From Burkholderiaceae bacterium (lineage in GTDB: Bacteria > Pseudomonadota > Gammaproteobacteria > Burkholderiales > Burkholderiaceae_C): DNA of 64,000 nucleotides. The stretch is from assembly GCA_024235855.1 (NCBI GenBank), contig JACKLN010000011.1, positions 62,001 through 126,000 of the forward strand. The letters run 5' to 3'. Shown here piece by piece: positions 37,130-45,028 of this stretch. The position numbers and the translations under genes are program-made. How positions within the stretch are numbered: position 1 is the stretch's first letter; each line of letters begins with the position of its first letter. The notes beneath the pieces were generated by a model, which searched no databases, was not told the DNA's origin, and worked only from the letters and a program-made list of their open reading frames with translations.

Positions 37130-38149
37130 ATGACGCCCTCTCCCTTGGCCATCACCCTCGACGACGTCCAGGCCGCGGCCGGCCGCCTGGCCGGCGTGGC
37201 CCACCGCACGCCGGTGCTGACCTCGCGCACGGCCGACGAGCGCACCGGCGCCCGTCTCTTCTTCAAGGCCGAGCACCTGCAGCGCATCGGCGCGTTCAAG
37301 TTCCGTGGCGCCTACAACGCGCTGGCGCAGTTCTCACCCGCACAGCGGCGCGCCGGCGTCATCGCCTTCAGCTCCGGCAACCACGCGCAGGCCATCGCCC
37401 TGTCGGCGCGGCTGCTGGGCATCCCGTCGGTGATCGTGATGCCGCAGGACGCGCCGCCGGCCAAGCTGGCCGCCACACGCGGCTACCAGGCCGGGCAGGC
37501 GGGCAGCGAGGTCATCCTCTACGACCGTTACTCCGAGGACCGCGAGGCCATCGGCCGCCGGCTGGCGGCCGAACGCGGGCTCACGCTGATTCCCCCGTAC
37601 GATCACCCGCACGTGATGGCGGGGCAGGGCACGGCGGCGCTGGAACTGCTGCAGGAGGTGCCCGACCTCGATGCCCTGGTCGTCTGCGTGGGCGGTGGTG
37701 GCCTGATCGCCGGCTGTGCGGTGGCGGCCCACGGCCTGCGCCCGGGCATCGCCGTCTGGGGCGTGGAGCCCGAAGCCGGCAACGACACCCAGCAGAGTCT
37801 GGCGCGTGGCGAGATCGTGCACATCGACACCCCGCGCACCATCGCCGACGGGGCGCAGACCCAGCACAGCGGCCAGCTCACCTTCCCGGTGATCCAGGCC
37901 CTGGTGCGTGGCGTGCTGACGGTGAACGACGATCAGCTGGTGCGCACGATGCGCTTCTTCGCCGAGCGCATGAAACAGGTGGTCGAGCCCACCGGCTGCC
38001 TGGCGGCCGCGGCGGTGATGGACGCCGACGGGCCGCTGCGCGCGCCCGGCACCCCTGCGGGCCTGGACTGGCGCGGGCAGCGTGTGGGCATGATCGTCAG
38101 CGGCGGCAACGTCGACCTCGGCCGCTATGCACAGCTGATCGGCGGCTGA
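37130..38149 (+). CDS. PLP-dependent threonine/hydroxyaspartate ammonia-lyase-like enzyme
   Basis: A 339-residue fold-type II PLP enzyme. Schiff-base lysine K57 in GAFKFRGAYNA, SSGNHAQAIAL and the phosphate-binding GGGGLIAG. It lacks the C-terminal regulatory domain of biosynthetic IlvA, so it resembles catabolic threonine dehydratase, serine racemase or 3-hydroxyaspartate ammonia-lyase. These remove water and ammonia from a beta-hydroxy amino acid. TAGCAT, which contains the upstream stop codon, ends 6 bases before the ATG, so it may also have its own leaderless start. Confidence 0.85.
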   Translation: MTPSPLAITLDDVQAAAGRLAGVAHRTPVLTSRTADERTGARLFFKAEHLQRIGAFKFRGAYNALAQFSPAQRRAGVIAFSSGNHAQAIALSARLLGIPSVIVMPQDAPPAKLAATRGYQAGQAGSEVILYDRYSEDREAIGRRLAAERGLTLIPPYDHPHVMAGQGTAALELLQEVPDLDALVVCVGGGGLIAGCAVAAHGLRPGIAVWGVEPEAGNDTQQSLARGEIVHIDTPRTIADGAQTQHSGQLTFPVIQALVRGVLTVNDDQLVRTMRFFAERMKQVVEPTGCLAAAAVMDADGPLRAPGTPAGLDWRGQRVGMIVSGGNVDLGRYAQLIGG

Positions 38150-38199
38150 TCCGTCGCCGTGCGCTGCCGCCCCCGGTGGCGCGACAAGCGCTGACGCCG

Positions 38200-38679
38200 C
38201 TACTGCCTGCTCTCGCGCTTGGCCTTGAGCTTGTCGCGCAGGCTGCCGCGCTCGTGCTCCACCGTCGCCGTCTTGCCGTTGGCACCGGTGACGGTGGTGG
38301 TGGACCCGGTCTCGGTGCGCGTGGTCTCGGCCGTGGCCGAGCCGCCCTTGCTGCCGGTGAGCGTGGACGTGGAACCGCCTTCGGTGCGTTCCGTTTCCCG
38401 CGTCACCGTGCTGCCGTCGCGGCGCGTGACCGTGGCATTGGCGCCCGATTTGTCACGCGACAGCTCCCGTGCGCGCGTCTTGCCTTCGGTGCCGGTGGTG
38501 GTGGTGCTGACGCTGCCCTTTTCGCGCTCGACCTCGCGGGTGGCGGTCTTGCCCTTGGGACCGGTGACCGTGGTCTCGCGGGCCTCGGCGGCGGGTGTGG
38601 CCAACAGGGCCAGTGCACACAGCGCGGCGCTCAGCGGCCACAGCGCGAGCGCCGGGCGACGGATGGCGATCGGGTTCAT
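38200..38679 (-). CDS. Secreted threonine/glycine-rich protein with five ~23-residue repeats
   Basis: A 159-residue protein: signal peptide (residues 1-34, ATPAAEARE) followed by five imperfect repeats with the pattern T-x-TG-x-x-GKTAT-x-E-x-x-R-x-x-G. Examples are TVTGPKGKTATREVEREKG, TTTGTEGKTRARELSRDK and TVTGANGKTATVEHERGS. It ends with the basic tail KLKAKRESRQ. The strict period suggests a beta-solenoid or beta-hairpin stack outside the cytoplasm. CAGGAGGAA precedes the ATG. Function unknown; no neighbour explains it. Confidence 0.7.
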   Translation of the reverse strand: MNPIAIRRPALALWPLSAALCALALLATPAAEARETTVTGPKGKTATREVEREKGSVSTTTTGTEGKTRARELSRDKSGANATVTRRDGSTVTRETERTEGGSTSTLTGSKGGSATAETTRTETGSTTTVTGANGKTATVEHERGSLRDKLKAKRESRQ

Positions 38680-38806
38680 CGGCAGTTCCTCCTGGTGGGA
38701 CGCGCGGCGATGTGCGCGCATGCGGCTCTCAACGCCCGAGCATGATCCCGGTTGTCCGCCGGGGTGCATCGGAATGTAAAGCCGGCCGCCCGCCCGCGGG
38801 CTGTCC

Positions 38807-39532
38807 TCAGGGCTGCGTGGTGGTCGCCCCGGTGTGCCGCAGGTGCTGCGGCGAGGTCAGCCCCATCGACACGTAGATGCTGGTCAGCGCCTCGAAACCC
38901 ACCTCCGCCGGGCGCACCCAGTCCTGCGGCAGGAACAGCAACCCGCCACCCACCGGCACCGGCGCGGTGGGCACGATCACGCCCATGTAGGCCCGGCCAT
39001 CGATCCACACCGGCTCGCGCGTGGACAGCAGGCCCAGCACCGCGGCGCGGCCGGGCTCGCCGTCGGCCGGCGCGCCACCGAAGTGGCACCACACGGCACT
39101 CATCGAGTTCATGCCCGGCGCTTCGCCGTCGCGCTGGCCGACCATGGCCACGATGCGCCGCGCCAGGTCGTACACGCTGCGCACCAGCGGGATGCGCTCG
39201 AGCACGGCGTCGATCACGCGCGTGAGCCCACGCTGCAGGCCGGCCTCCACCAGCAGCCCCAGGCCGAAGATCGCCGCCGCCACCAGCGCCACGCCGATGG
39301 CATAACCCGCCACCTCGGAGCCGGTGACACCCAGGCCCACGGCGCCGAGCACGCGGCCCACCGCACTGTCCGGCCCCAGCCAGCGGATCAGCACGCTGGC
39401 GGCCCACCAGAAGATGGCCACGGTGGCCGCCAGCGGCAGCGCCGCCAGCAGGCCCGTGACGAAGATGCGCACCAGGTGCCGCTGGGGGCGCTGGGGTGGC
39501 TGCGCGCCAGGCGCGTCGGACGTGGGAGACAT
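38807..39532 (-). CDS. DUF502 family inner-membrane protein
   Basis: A 241-residue protein with two N-terminal membrane spans (VRIFVTGLLAALPLAATVAIF and YAIGVALVAAAIFGLGLLV) and a soluble C-terminal domain with RIPLVRSVYDLARRI and GVIVPTAPVPVGGGLLFLPQDWV, the DUF502 signature. Function in bacteria is unknown. GATAAT ends 6 bases before the ATG at 39532 and no ribosome site is present. Divergent from the carboxypeptidase gene. Confidence 0.88.
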   Translation of the reverse strand: MSPTSDAPGAQPPQRPQRHLVRIFVTGLLAALPLAATVAIFWWAASVLIRWLGPDSAVGRVLGAVGLGVTGSEVAGYAIGVALVAAAIFGLGLLVEAGLQRGLTRVIDAVLERIPLVRSVYDLARRIVAMVGQRDGEAPGMNSMSAVWCHFGGAPADGEPGRAAVLGLLSTREPVWIDGRAYMGVIVPTAPVPVGGGLLFLPQDWVRPAEVGFEALTSIYVSMGLTSPQHLRHTGATTTQP

Positions 39533-39538
39533 CGCCGG

Positions 39539-39544
39539 ATTATC
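39539..39544 (-). promoter_or_regulatory. -10 element for a leaderless start (DUF502 gene)
   Basis: GATAAT on minus followed by CCGGCG and the ATG at 39532, a close match to TATAAT at the recurrent 6-base distance. Confidence 0.5.
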
Positions 39545-39595
39545 CCGGTGCTGCGGTATCGTGCCGCGGCACTGCAATCCTTCGAAGGCCTGGAG

Positions 39596-41083
39596 ATGAG
39601 CGACGCCAAGACCCCGGACAACGACGACAAAGCAGCCCGTCAGCGGGCCCGGCTGGATGAACTGCTGGCCCTGCAGCCGCCCGGCAGCACCGGCCACGTG
39701 AAGCTCGCCAGCGGCCGCGGGCTGGACTACGCCTTGGGGGCGGCCTTCCTGCCGGTGGCCGCCAAAGGGCACGACGCCGCGCCGCCCGAGGCGGCGGTGA
39801 TGGCCACGCACTATGTGCTGCAGGGCGCCGCACCGGCGCAGCGGCCGGTGTGCTTCGCCTTCAACGGCGGGCCAGGGTCGGCCTCGATCTGGTTGCACCT
39901 GGGCGCGCTCGGCCCCAAGCGCGTGGTCGTGCCCGACGATGCCAGCGCGGCGCCGGCACCGCATGCGGTGGTCGACAACCCGCACACCTGGTTCGAGCAC
40001 TTCGACCTCGTCTTCGTCGACCCGCCGCACACCGGCTGGTCGGTGGCCGCCGGCGAGGACGCGCGCAAGGGCCTGCTGTCGGTGGACGGCGACGTGGCGG
40101 CCCTGGCCGAGGTGATCCGCGTCTGGCTCACGCGCCACCGCCGCTGGGGTTCGCCGGTCTACCTGGCCGGCGAGAGCTACGGCACCACGCGCGCAGCGGC
40201 CATGGCCGACACGTTGCAGGGCATGGGCGTGCAGCTCAGCGGCCTGATCCTGGTGTCCTGCGCCATGGACCTGCAGAGCCTGGTCTTCGCACACGGCAAC
40301 GACCTGCCGTACGGGCTGTTCCTGCCAGCGTTCGCCAACACGGCCCAGTACCACGGCCTGCTCAAGGGCACATTGGCGGCATCGCCGGAAGCCGCGCGTG
40401 CGGCGGCCGAAGCCTTCGTCGCCGACGACTACGTGGCGGCGCTGCAGGCCGGCGCGCGCCTGTCGCACGACCGGCGCGCCCGCATCGCCCGCCGCGTGGC
40501 GGAACTCACCGGCCTGCCCCGGGCGCTGGTGGAGGCCAAGAACCTGCGCATCAGCGACGCCACCTTCTTCTTCGAGGCGATGCGCGACCAGGGCCGCATC
40601 GTCGGCCGGCTGGAGTCGCGCAGCACCGGGCCGATGGCCGCCAGCCGAACGCACGAGTGGGAGTTCGACCCCGGCATCGAGGCCATCGCCCCGGCCTACA
40701 CCATGGCCGGCATGGCCTGGTTCGCCGAGGCGCTGGGCCTGCAGCGCGACGTGCGCTACGAGGTGCTGAGCCACGACACGCACAAGGCCTGGAACTGGAA
40801 CCGTGGCGACGCCCAGGGCAACGCCTTCACGACCACGGCGCCCGACCTGTCGCGCGCGCTGCGCCGCAACCCGCTGCTCAAGGTGCTGGTGGCCAGTGGC
40901 CGCTACGACCTGGGCACGCCGTACAGCGCCAGCGACTGGTCGCTGGCGCAGCTGGACATCCCGCCCGAGGTGCACGCGCGCATCACCCACCGCTACTACG
41001 ACGCCGGCCACATGATGTACACCCGCGAGGCCGATCTGCGCCAGCTCAAGGCCGACCTGGCCGGCTGGATGGAGGCCGCGTGA
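39596..41083 (+). CDS. Serine carboxypeptidase (S10 family) homologue
   Basis: A 495-residue alpha/beta hydrolase of the S10 type: FNGGPGSASIW forms the oxyanion hole, the nucleophile is S194 in GESYGTT, the acid is in ASGRYDLGTPY and the histidine in DAGHMMY. The N-terminus is charged and has no signal peptide, so the enzyme looks cytoplasmic, unlike secreted eukaryotic relatives. The stop overlaps the phosphofructokinase ATG (TGATG), so the two are translated together. Physiological peptide substrate unknown. Confidence 0.85.
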   Translation: MSDAKTPDNDDKAARQRARLDELLALQPPGSTGHVKLASGRGLDYALGAAFLPVAAKGHDAAPPEAAVMATHYVLQGAAPAQRPVCFAFNGGPGSASIWLHLGALGPKRVVVPDDASAAPAPHAVVDNPHTWFEHFDLVFVDPPHTGWSVAAGEDARKGLLSVDGDVAALAEVIRVWLTRHRRWGSPVYLAGESYGTTRAAAMADTLQGMGVQLSGLILVSCAMDLQSLVFAHGNDLPYGLFLPAFANTAQYHGLLKGTLAASPEAARAAAEAFVADDYVAALQAGARLSHDRRARIARRVAELTGLPRALVEAKNLRISDATFFFEAMRDQGRIVGRLESRSTGPMAASRTHEWEFDPGIEAIAPAYTMAGMAWFAEALGLQRDVRYEVLSHDTHKAWNWNRGDAQGNAFTTTAPDLSRALRRNPLLKVLVASGRYDLGTPYSASDWSLAQLDIPPEVHARITHRYYDAGHMMYTREADLRQLKADLAGWMEAA

Positions 41084-42144
41084 TGCACGTCGGCGTGCTC
41101 ACCGGCGGCGGCGACTGCCCGGGGCTGAATGCGGTGATCCGTGCCGTGACGCTGGCGCTGCTGGCCGATGGCGTGCGCGTCACCGGCATCGAGCGCGGCT
41201 TCCTCGGCCTGGTGGAACGCCGCGTGCGGCCGTTGGACGCCGCCGCGGTGGCCGGCATCCTGGCCGAGGGCGGCACCATCCTGGGCACGCACAACCAGGC
41301 CAACCCGTTCGCCTGGTTCGGTGCCGGCGGCGCCGACGTCTCGGCCGACACCATGGCCTACGTGCGCGAACTGGGGCTGGACGCGCTGGTGGCCATCGGC
41401 GGCGACGGCACGATGAGCATTGCCCACCGCTTCGAGCGCCTGGGCCTGCCGGTGGTGGGCGTGCCCAAGACCATCGACAACGACATCGCGCACAACGAAC
41501 GCAGCTTCGGCTTCGACAGCGCGGTGGCCGTGGTGGCCGAGGCGCTGGACCGGCTGGCCACCACCGCGCGCAGCCACGGCCGCGTGATGATCGCCGAGAC
41601 CATGGGCCGCTACGCCGGCTGGATCGCGCTGGAAGGCGGCCTGGCTGGCGCTGCCGACGTGATCCTGATCCCGGAGCAGCCCTTCAGCGTGGAGGCCGTG
41701 GCGGCGCGCTGTCGCGCCAACGAGCAGGCCGGCGGCCACACGCTGATCTGCATCGCCGAAGGCGCGGCGGCGCGGGGCGAGGCGATGACCGTGATGCGCA
41801 CCATCGAGAGCAGCCCCGACCCGATCCGCCTGGGCGGCGTCGGCCACTGGCTGCAGCAGCGGCTGCAGCCGCTGGTGGCCAGCGAGGTGCGCACCACGCT
41901 GCTGGGCCATGTGCAGCGCGGCGGCACGCCGACGGCCTTCGACCGCGTGCTGGCCACGCGTTTCGGCGTGGCCGCAGCGCAGCTGGTGCAGCAGCGGCGC
42001 TTCGGCCACATGGTGGCGCTGCAGGGCGGCGCCTGCACCGCGGTGCCGATCGCCGACGTGGCCGACCGCAACCGCCGCGTGCCGCCCGACGACGAGCTGT
42101 GGCGCGCGGCGCAGGCGATCGGGGTCTGTCTCGGCGAGGTTTGA
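41083..42144 (+). CDS. pfkA: 6-phosphofructokinase (ATP-type residue 104, PPi-type residue 124)
   Basis: A 353-residue phosphofructokinase that phosphorylates fructose 6-phosphate in glycolysis. GVLTGGGDCPGLN at the N-terminus, GGDGT (residues 106-110) and PKTIDND (128-134). The glycine at the position matching E. coli G104 points to ATP as donor, while the lysine matching position 124 is typical of pyrophosphate enzymes; this mixture occurs in the group III enzymes. The ATG overlaps the upstream stop. Donor specificity cannot be settled from sequence alone. Confidence 0.88.
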   Translation: MHVGVLTGGGDCPGLNAVIRAVTLALLADGVRVTGIERGFLGLVERRVRPLDAAAVAGILAEGGTILGTHNQANPFAWFGAGGADVSADTMAYVRELGLDALVAIGGDGTMSIAHRFERLGLPVVGVPKTIDNDIAHNERSFGFDSAVAVVAEALDRLATTARSHGRVMIAETMGRYAGWIALEGGLAGAADVILIPEQPFSVEAVAARCRANEQAGGHTLICIAEGAAARGEAMTVMRTIESSPDPIRLGGVGHWLQQRLQPLVASEVRTTLLGHVQRGGTPTAFDRVLATRFGVAAAQLVQQRRFGHMVALQGGACTAVPIADVADRNRRVPPDDELWRAAQAIGVCLGEV

Positions 42145-42212
42145 TCCCGTGCAAGGCGGAGCGGGCCGATCGGGTGTCTGATGGCGCATCGATACCCCTG
42201 GAGGTTCATGCC

Positions 42213-42365
42213 ATGCACGCCCTGCGCGACTTCTTCACCACCGACTACGGCCTGCTCAGCGCTGCCGTGATTGCCTTCACCCTGGGCATGGGCGTCTTCT
42301 TCAGCCGCTACATCGCCCGCCACATCCGTGAGGATGCGGAGCGCGCGGCACGCGAGCGGCGCTGA
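42213..42365 (+). CDS. DUF3149 small membrane protein
   Basis: A 50-residue single-span protein: MHALRDFFTTDYGLLS, then the span AAVIAFTLGMGVFF and a charged tail. It matches the short DUF3149 family of betaproteobacteria, function unknown. TGGAGG 9 bases before the ATG sets the start; the in-frame sequence further upstream overlaps the phosphofructokinase end and is not protein-like. Confidence 0.8.
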   Translation: MHALRDFFTTDYGLLSAAVIAFTLGMGVFFSRYIARHIREDAERAARERR

Positions 42366-42383
42366 CCGGCACCGTTCGGCCGA

Positions 42384-43301
42384 TCAGTTTGCCGGCGGGT
42401 CGTCCGCCGCGGCCGCATCCGGCCCGCAGTGCTGGTCGGCCGTGCGCAGGGCTTCTGCCAGCGGCAGTGCCAGCCGCGGCATCGGGGTGGACTGCAGTTG
42501 GTGAGCCAGGGCCGTCAGCGCCGGGCTGAGGTCCCATTCCGCCACCAGGCGGCCGAACAGGCGGTCCTTGCGCCGCTCCAGCGACAGGTCGAGCACGCGG
42601 CTCAGCGGCAGGGCAGGGGCCCGTTCGGCACGGTCGATCAGGCGCAGCAGCGCCAGCCAGCCAGTGTCGTGCAGCAAGCCGGCCAGGTAGCCCTCGAAGC
42701 GGTCGCCGCCCTCGCGCGCGACCAGGTCGGCACAGCACAGCGACTTCTGTTCCGACCGCTGCCACAGGCGCGGCGCCGCACGCGCGGCCAATCCGTTGCC
42801 GTTGGGCTGGAACACCGGCTTGAGCAGCACGCGCGCCATGGCCGAGTGCAGGCCGGCGGTGCCGATGCGGTCGAGCGCGGCATCGATCGTCTCCACGCGC
42901 TGCGCGCCGTAGTAGGGGCTGCGCGCGATGCGCAGCACCTCGGCCGTCAGCAGCAGGTCCTTGGTCACCTGCTGCACCATCGCGGCGCGCGACGGCGACT
43001 CCTGTCGCATCAGCGCCAGCAGCTGCGGGATGACGGCGGCCGCGCGGGGCAGCAGGTCGGCGGGCAGGCGAGGGCCGGCCATCTGGCGGTCCAGGTGGCC
43101 CAGCCACACGCGCTCGGCCTCGCTGGGCGGGGCCTGGACCGGGGGCGGGCCGTCGAGCAGCCAGCTCAACGTGCTCGAGGTCGTCTCGGAGGCGCCGGGC
43201 TCGCCAGGCGGGGCCGGCGACGCGGACACGACAGGCACGACCGCCGCCGCAGGGGTGGCGGCAGGTGCAGCGCTGCGACGCGAACTGAACCAGCCCAGCA
43301 T
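42384..43301 (-). CDS. HDOD-domain protein
   Basis: A 305-residue protein with an Ala/Pro-rich first 65 residues and an HDOD domain (about 70-290), the HD-related helical fold used in signalling without confirmed catalysis. LAGLLHDTGWLALLRLI keeps the HD pair, but other metal-binding residues are not evident. I prefer ATG at 43301 (MLGWFSSRR) over 43307 because GGAG lies 6 bases before it. Converges with the DUF3149 gene. Confidence 0.8.
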   Translation of the reverse strand: MLGWFSSRRSAAPAATPAAAVVPVVSASPAPPGEPGASETTSSTLSWLLDGPPPVQAPPSEAERVWLGHLDRQMAGPRLPADLLPRAAAVIPQLLALMRQESPSRAAMVQQVTKDLLLTAEVLRIARSPYYGAQRVETIDAALDRIGTAGLHSAMARVLLKPVFQPNGNGLAARAAPRLWQRSEQKSLCCADLVAREGGDRFEGYLAGLLHDTGWLALLRLIDRAERAPALPLSRVLDLSLERRKDRLFGRLVAEWDLSPALTALAHQLQSTPMPRLALPLAEALRTADQHCGPDAAAADDPPAN

Positions 43302-43392
43302 GGACATCTCCGGCGGACCGACGGGTCCGTTCCCCGATGTCGGCCGATCAGGGCAATGACTTGAGGCGCCGGCCGCGAGATCTCACACGTTC

Positions 43393-44136
43393 TCAGGCCT
43401 GACGGACGTCGCTCACCGGTTCCTGCCCGAAGTCGTTGCGCGCCAGGAAGCGCAGCACCTTGGCCGCGGCGGCCTCGGGGCTGTCGAGCCGACCTTCGGT
43501 CTTGAAGGCCTCGAACTGCGCCCCGTCCGGGAAGCGGCTGCGGTCGGCGCTGCGCAGCTGCACCTGCATGTCGGTGTCGATGATGCCGGGGGCCAGCGAG
43601 ACGATGCGGGCCCCGCCGGGCCGTGCCGCCTCCTCCAGCGCCACCGCGCGCGAGAAGTGGTCCATGCCGGCCTTGACGGCGCAGTAGCTGGCACTGCCGG
43701 CCATCGCCCGGCGGCCCAGGCCGGAGGAGATGTTGAGGATGCGGCGGTCGGTGCCCCAGTCGCGCGTGGCCCGCAGAAAGGCGGCGCTGAGCAGCAGCGG
43801 CGCCTCCAGCCCCACACGGGCCGCCAGGCTCAGCTCGTCGAGCGCGCTGTCGCCCAGCGGGGCGGGCGTCGACAGCGCGGCGGCGTTGTTGATCAGCACC
43901 GCGTCGGCCGCCGGCTGCTGGGCCAGCCACGTGGCCAGCCGCTGCGCGGCCGCCGGTGCATCGGCGAGGTCCTGCGACCAGGCGGTGACCCGGGCGCCGC
44001 GTTCGCGGGCCAACGTCTCCAGGGCCGGGTCGGTGCGGCGGGCGATGGCCAGCACGTGGTGACTTGGCTGCAGCAGTTGTTCGGCGATGGCGCGGCCCAG
44101 GCCGCGCGAGGCGCCGGTGACGATGAAGAGTTTCAT
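43393..44136 (-). CDS. Short-chain dehydrogenase/reductase, sepiapterin reductase-like
   Basis: A 247-residue NAD(P)-dependent oxidoreductase: cofactor loop TGASRGLG (7-14), NNAA (83-86), catalytic S138, Y151 and K155 in SYCAVKAG. The overall length and the LAPGIIDTDMQ segment resemble the sepiapterin-reductase-like group; substrate unknown. TAGCCT ends 6 bases before the ATG, and no ribosome site is visible. Confidence 0.85.
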   Translation of the reverse strand: MKLFIVTGASRGLGRAIAEQLLQPSHHVLAIARRTDPALETLARERGARVTAWSQDLADAPAAAQRLATWLAQQPAADAVLINNAAALSTPAPLGDSALDELSLAARVGLEAPLLLSAAFLRATRDWGTDRRILNISSGLGRRAMAGSASYCAVKAGMDHFSRAVALEEAARPGGARIVSLAPGIIDTDMQVQLRSADRSRFPDGAQFEAFKTEGRLDSPEAAAAKVLRFLARNDFGQEPVSDVRQA

Positions 44137-44142
44137 GCCGCG

Positions 44143-44148
44143 AGGCTA
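44143..44148 (-). promoter_or_regulatory. -10 element for a leaderless start (SDR gene)
   Basis: TAGCCT on minus, then CGCGGC and the ATG at 44136. Confidence 0.4.
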
Positions 44149-44165
44149 ACCCAGGGCGGCCGATG

Positions 44166-44762
44166 TCAGAACGGCACCGGACTCTCGAAGTGCATGGCGC
44201 GGCCATCGGCGGGGTGGGGCACCTGGAGGGCCTGTGCGTGCAGCAGCAGCCGCGGGCCCGCCGTGCCGTACAGGTCGTCGCCGACGATGGGGTGGCCCAG
44301 CGCCTGCAGGTGCACCCGCAACTGGTGCGAGCGGCCCGTCACCGGCTGCAGCTGCAGCCGCGTGCGGCCATCGGCACGGTCGAGCACGCGCCAGTGCGTC
44401 AGCGCCGGCTTGCCGCGCTCGTGGTCGACCACCTGCCGGGGGCGGTTCGGCCAGTCCACGATCAGCGGCAGGTCGATGCTGCCCGCGTCGCCAGCCACCT
44501 CACCCTCGACCACGGCCACATAGGTCTTGTGCACGCGGCGTCGTTCGAAGGCCAGGCTCAGCGCGCGCTGCGCGGGCAGGCCGCGCCCCATCACCCAGAC
44601 CCCGGACGTGGCCTGGTCGAGCCGGTGCACCACCAGCGCGTCGGGCCACAGCGCCTGCGCGCGCGCGGCCAGGCAGTCGGGTTCGGTGCGCCCCGGCACG
44701 GACAGCAGGCCCGGCGGCTTGTCCAGCACCAGCATCTGCGCATCGACGTACAGCGGCAACAT
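44166..44762 (-). CDS. RluA-family RNA pseudouridine synthase
   Basis: A 198-residue enzyme that isomerises uridine to pseudouridine in rRNA or tRNA. The catalytic aspartate is D49 in HRLDQATSG; KPPGLLSVPGR, TGRSHQLRVHLQALGHPIVGDDLYG complete the core. There is no N-terminal S4 domain, so it is the short RluA form (23S U746/tRNA U32 type by size). I chose ATG at 44762 because TACGAT ends 6 bases upstream and the family start begins there; the frame extends far upstream over unrelated sequence. Confidence 0.9.
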   Translation of the reverse strand: MLPLYVDAQMLVLDKPPGLLSVPGRTEPDCLAARAQALWPDALVVHRLDQATSGVWVMGRGLPAQRALSLAFERRRVHKTYVAVVEGEVAGDAGSIDLPLIVDWPNRPRQVVDHERGKPALTHWRVLDRADGRTRLQLQPVTGRSHQLRVHLQALGHPIVGDDLYGTAGPRLLLHAQALQVPHPADGRAMHFESPVPF

Positions 44763-44768
44763 CCCGCG

Positions 44769-44774
44769 ATCGTA
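44769..44774 (-). promoter_or_regulatory. -10 element for a leaderless start (RluA-type gene)
   Basis: TACGAT on minus, then CGCGGG and the ATG at 44762. Confidence 0.45.
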
Positions 44775-44843
44775 GGCGTTGACAGCGACGCGGTTGGCGG
44801 CGCACAGTCGCGGCCTCGTTCCCACCCGCCACAGGAGGTTGCC

Positions 44844-44903
44844 ATGAAGACCACGGTGATTGCCCCCCTGTCGGCCCCGGCTCAGCGCGTCCTGCCCGGC
44901 TGA
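44844..44903 (+). CDS. Possible 19-residue peptide with a perfect ribosome site
   Basis: ACAGGAGG followed by 6 bases and ATG starts a frame encoding MKTTVIAPLSAPAQRVLPG, then TGA. The ribosome site is one of the strongest in the window, yet the next real start on this strand (rsgA, 45029) is 125 bases away. It could be a leader peptide, a small protein or a chance frame. A short GC hairpin follows. Confidence 0.4.
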   Translation: MKTTVIAPLSAPAQRVLPG

Positions 44904-44917
44904 TCGATCCTTCGGCC

Positions 44918-44932
44918 GCGCGGATCCCGCGC
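44918..44932. repeat. Short GC hairpin after the 19-codon frame
   Basis: GCGCGG-ATC-CCGCGC, a 6-base stem with a 3-base loop, 14 bases after the small frame's stop and upstream of rsgA. No T-run follows. Confidence 0.35.
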
Positions 44933-45028
44933 AACGGCCGGCGCCGACTTCCCCCTGCATTCGATTCCGACCCGCACCGCGGGCCGGCGTGGCACTGCGT
45001 GCCGTTCGAACCGGAAGCTCGACGCTCC

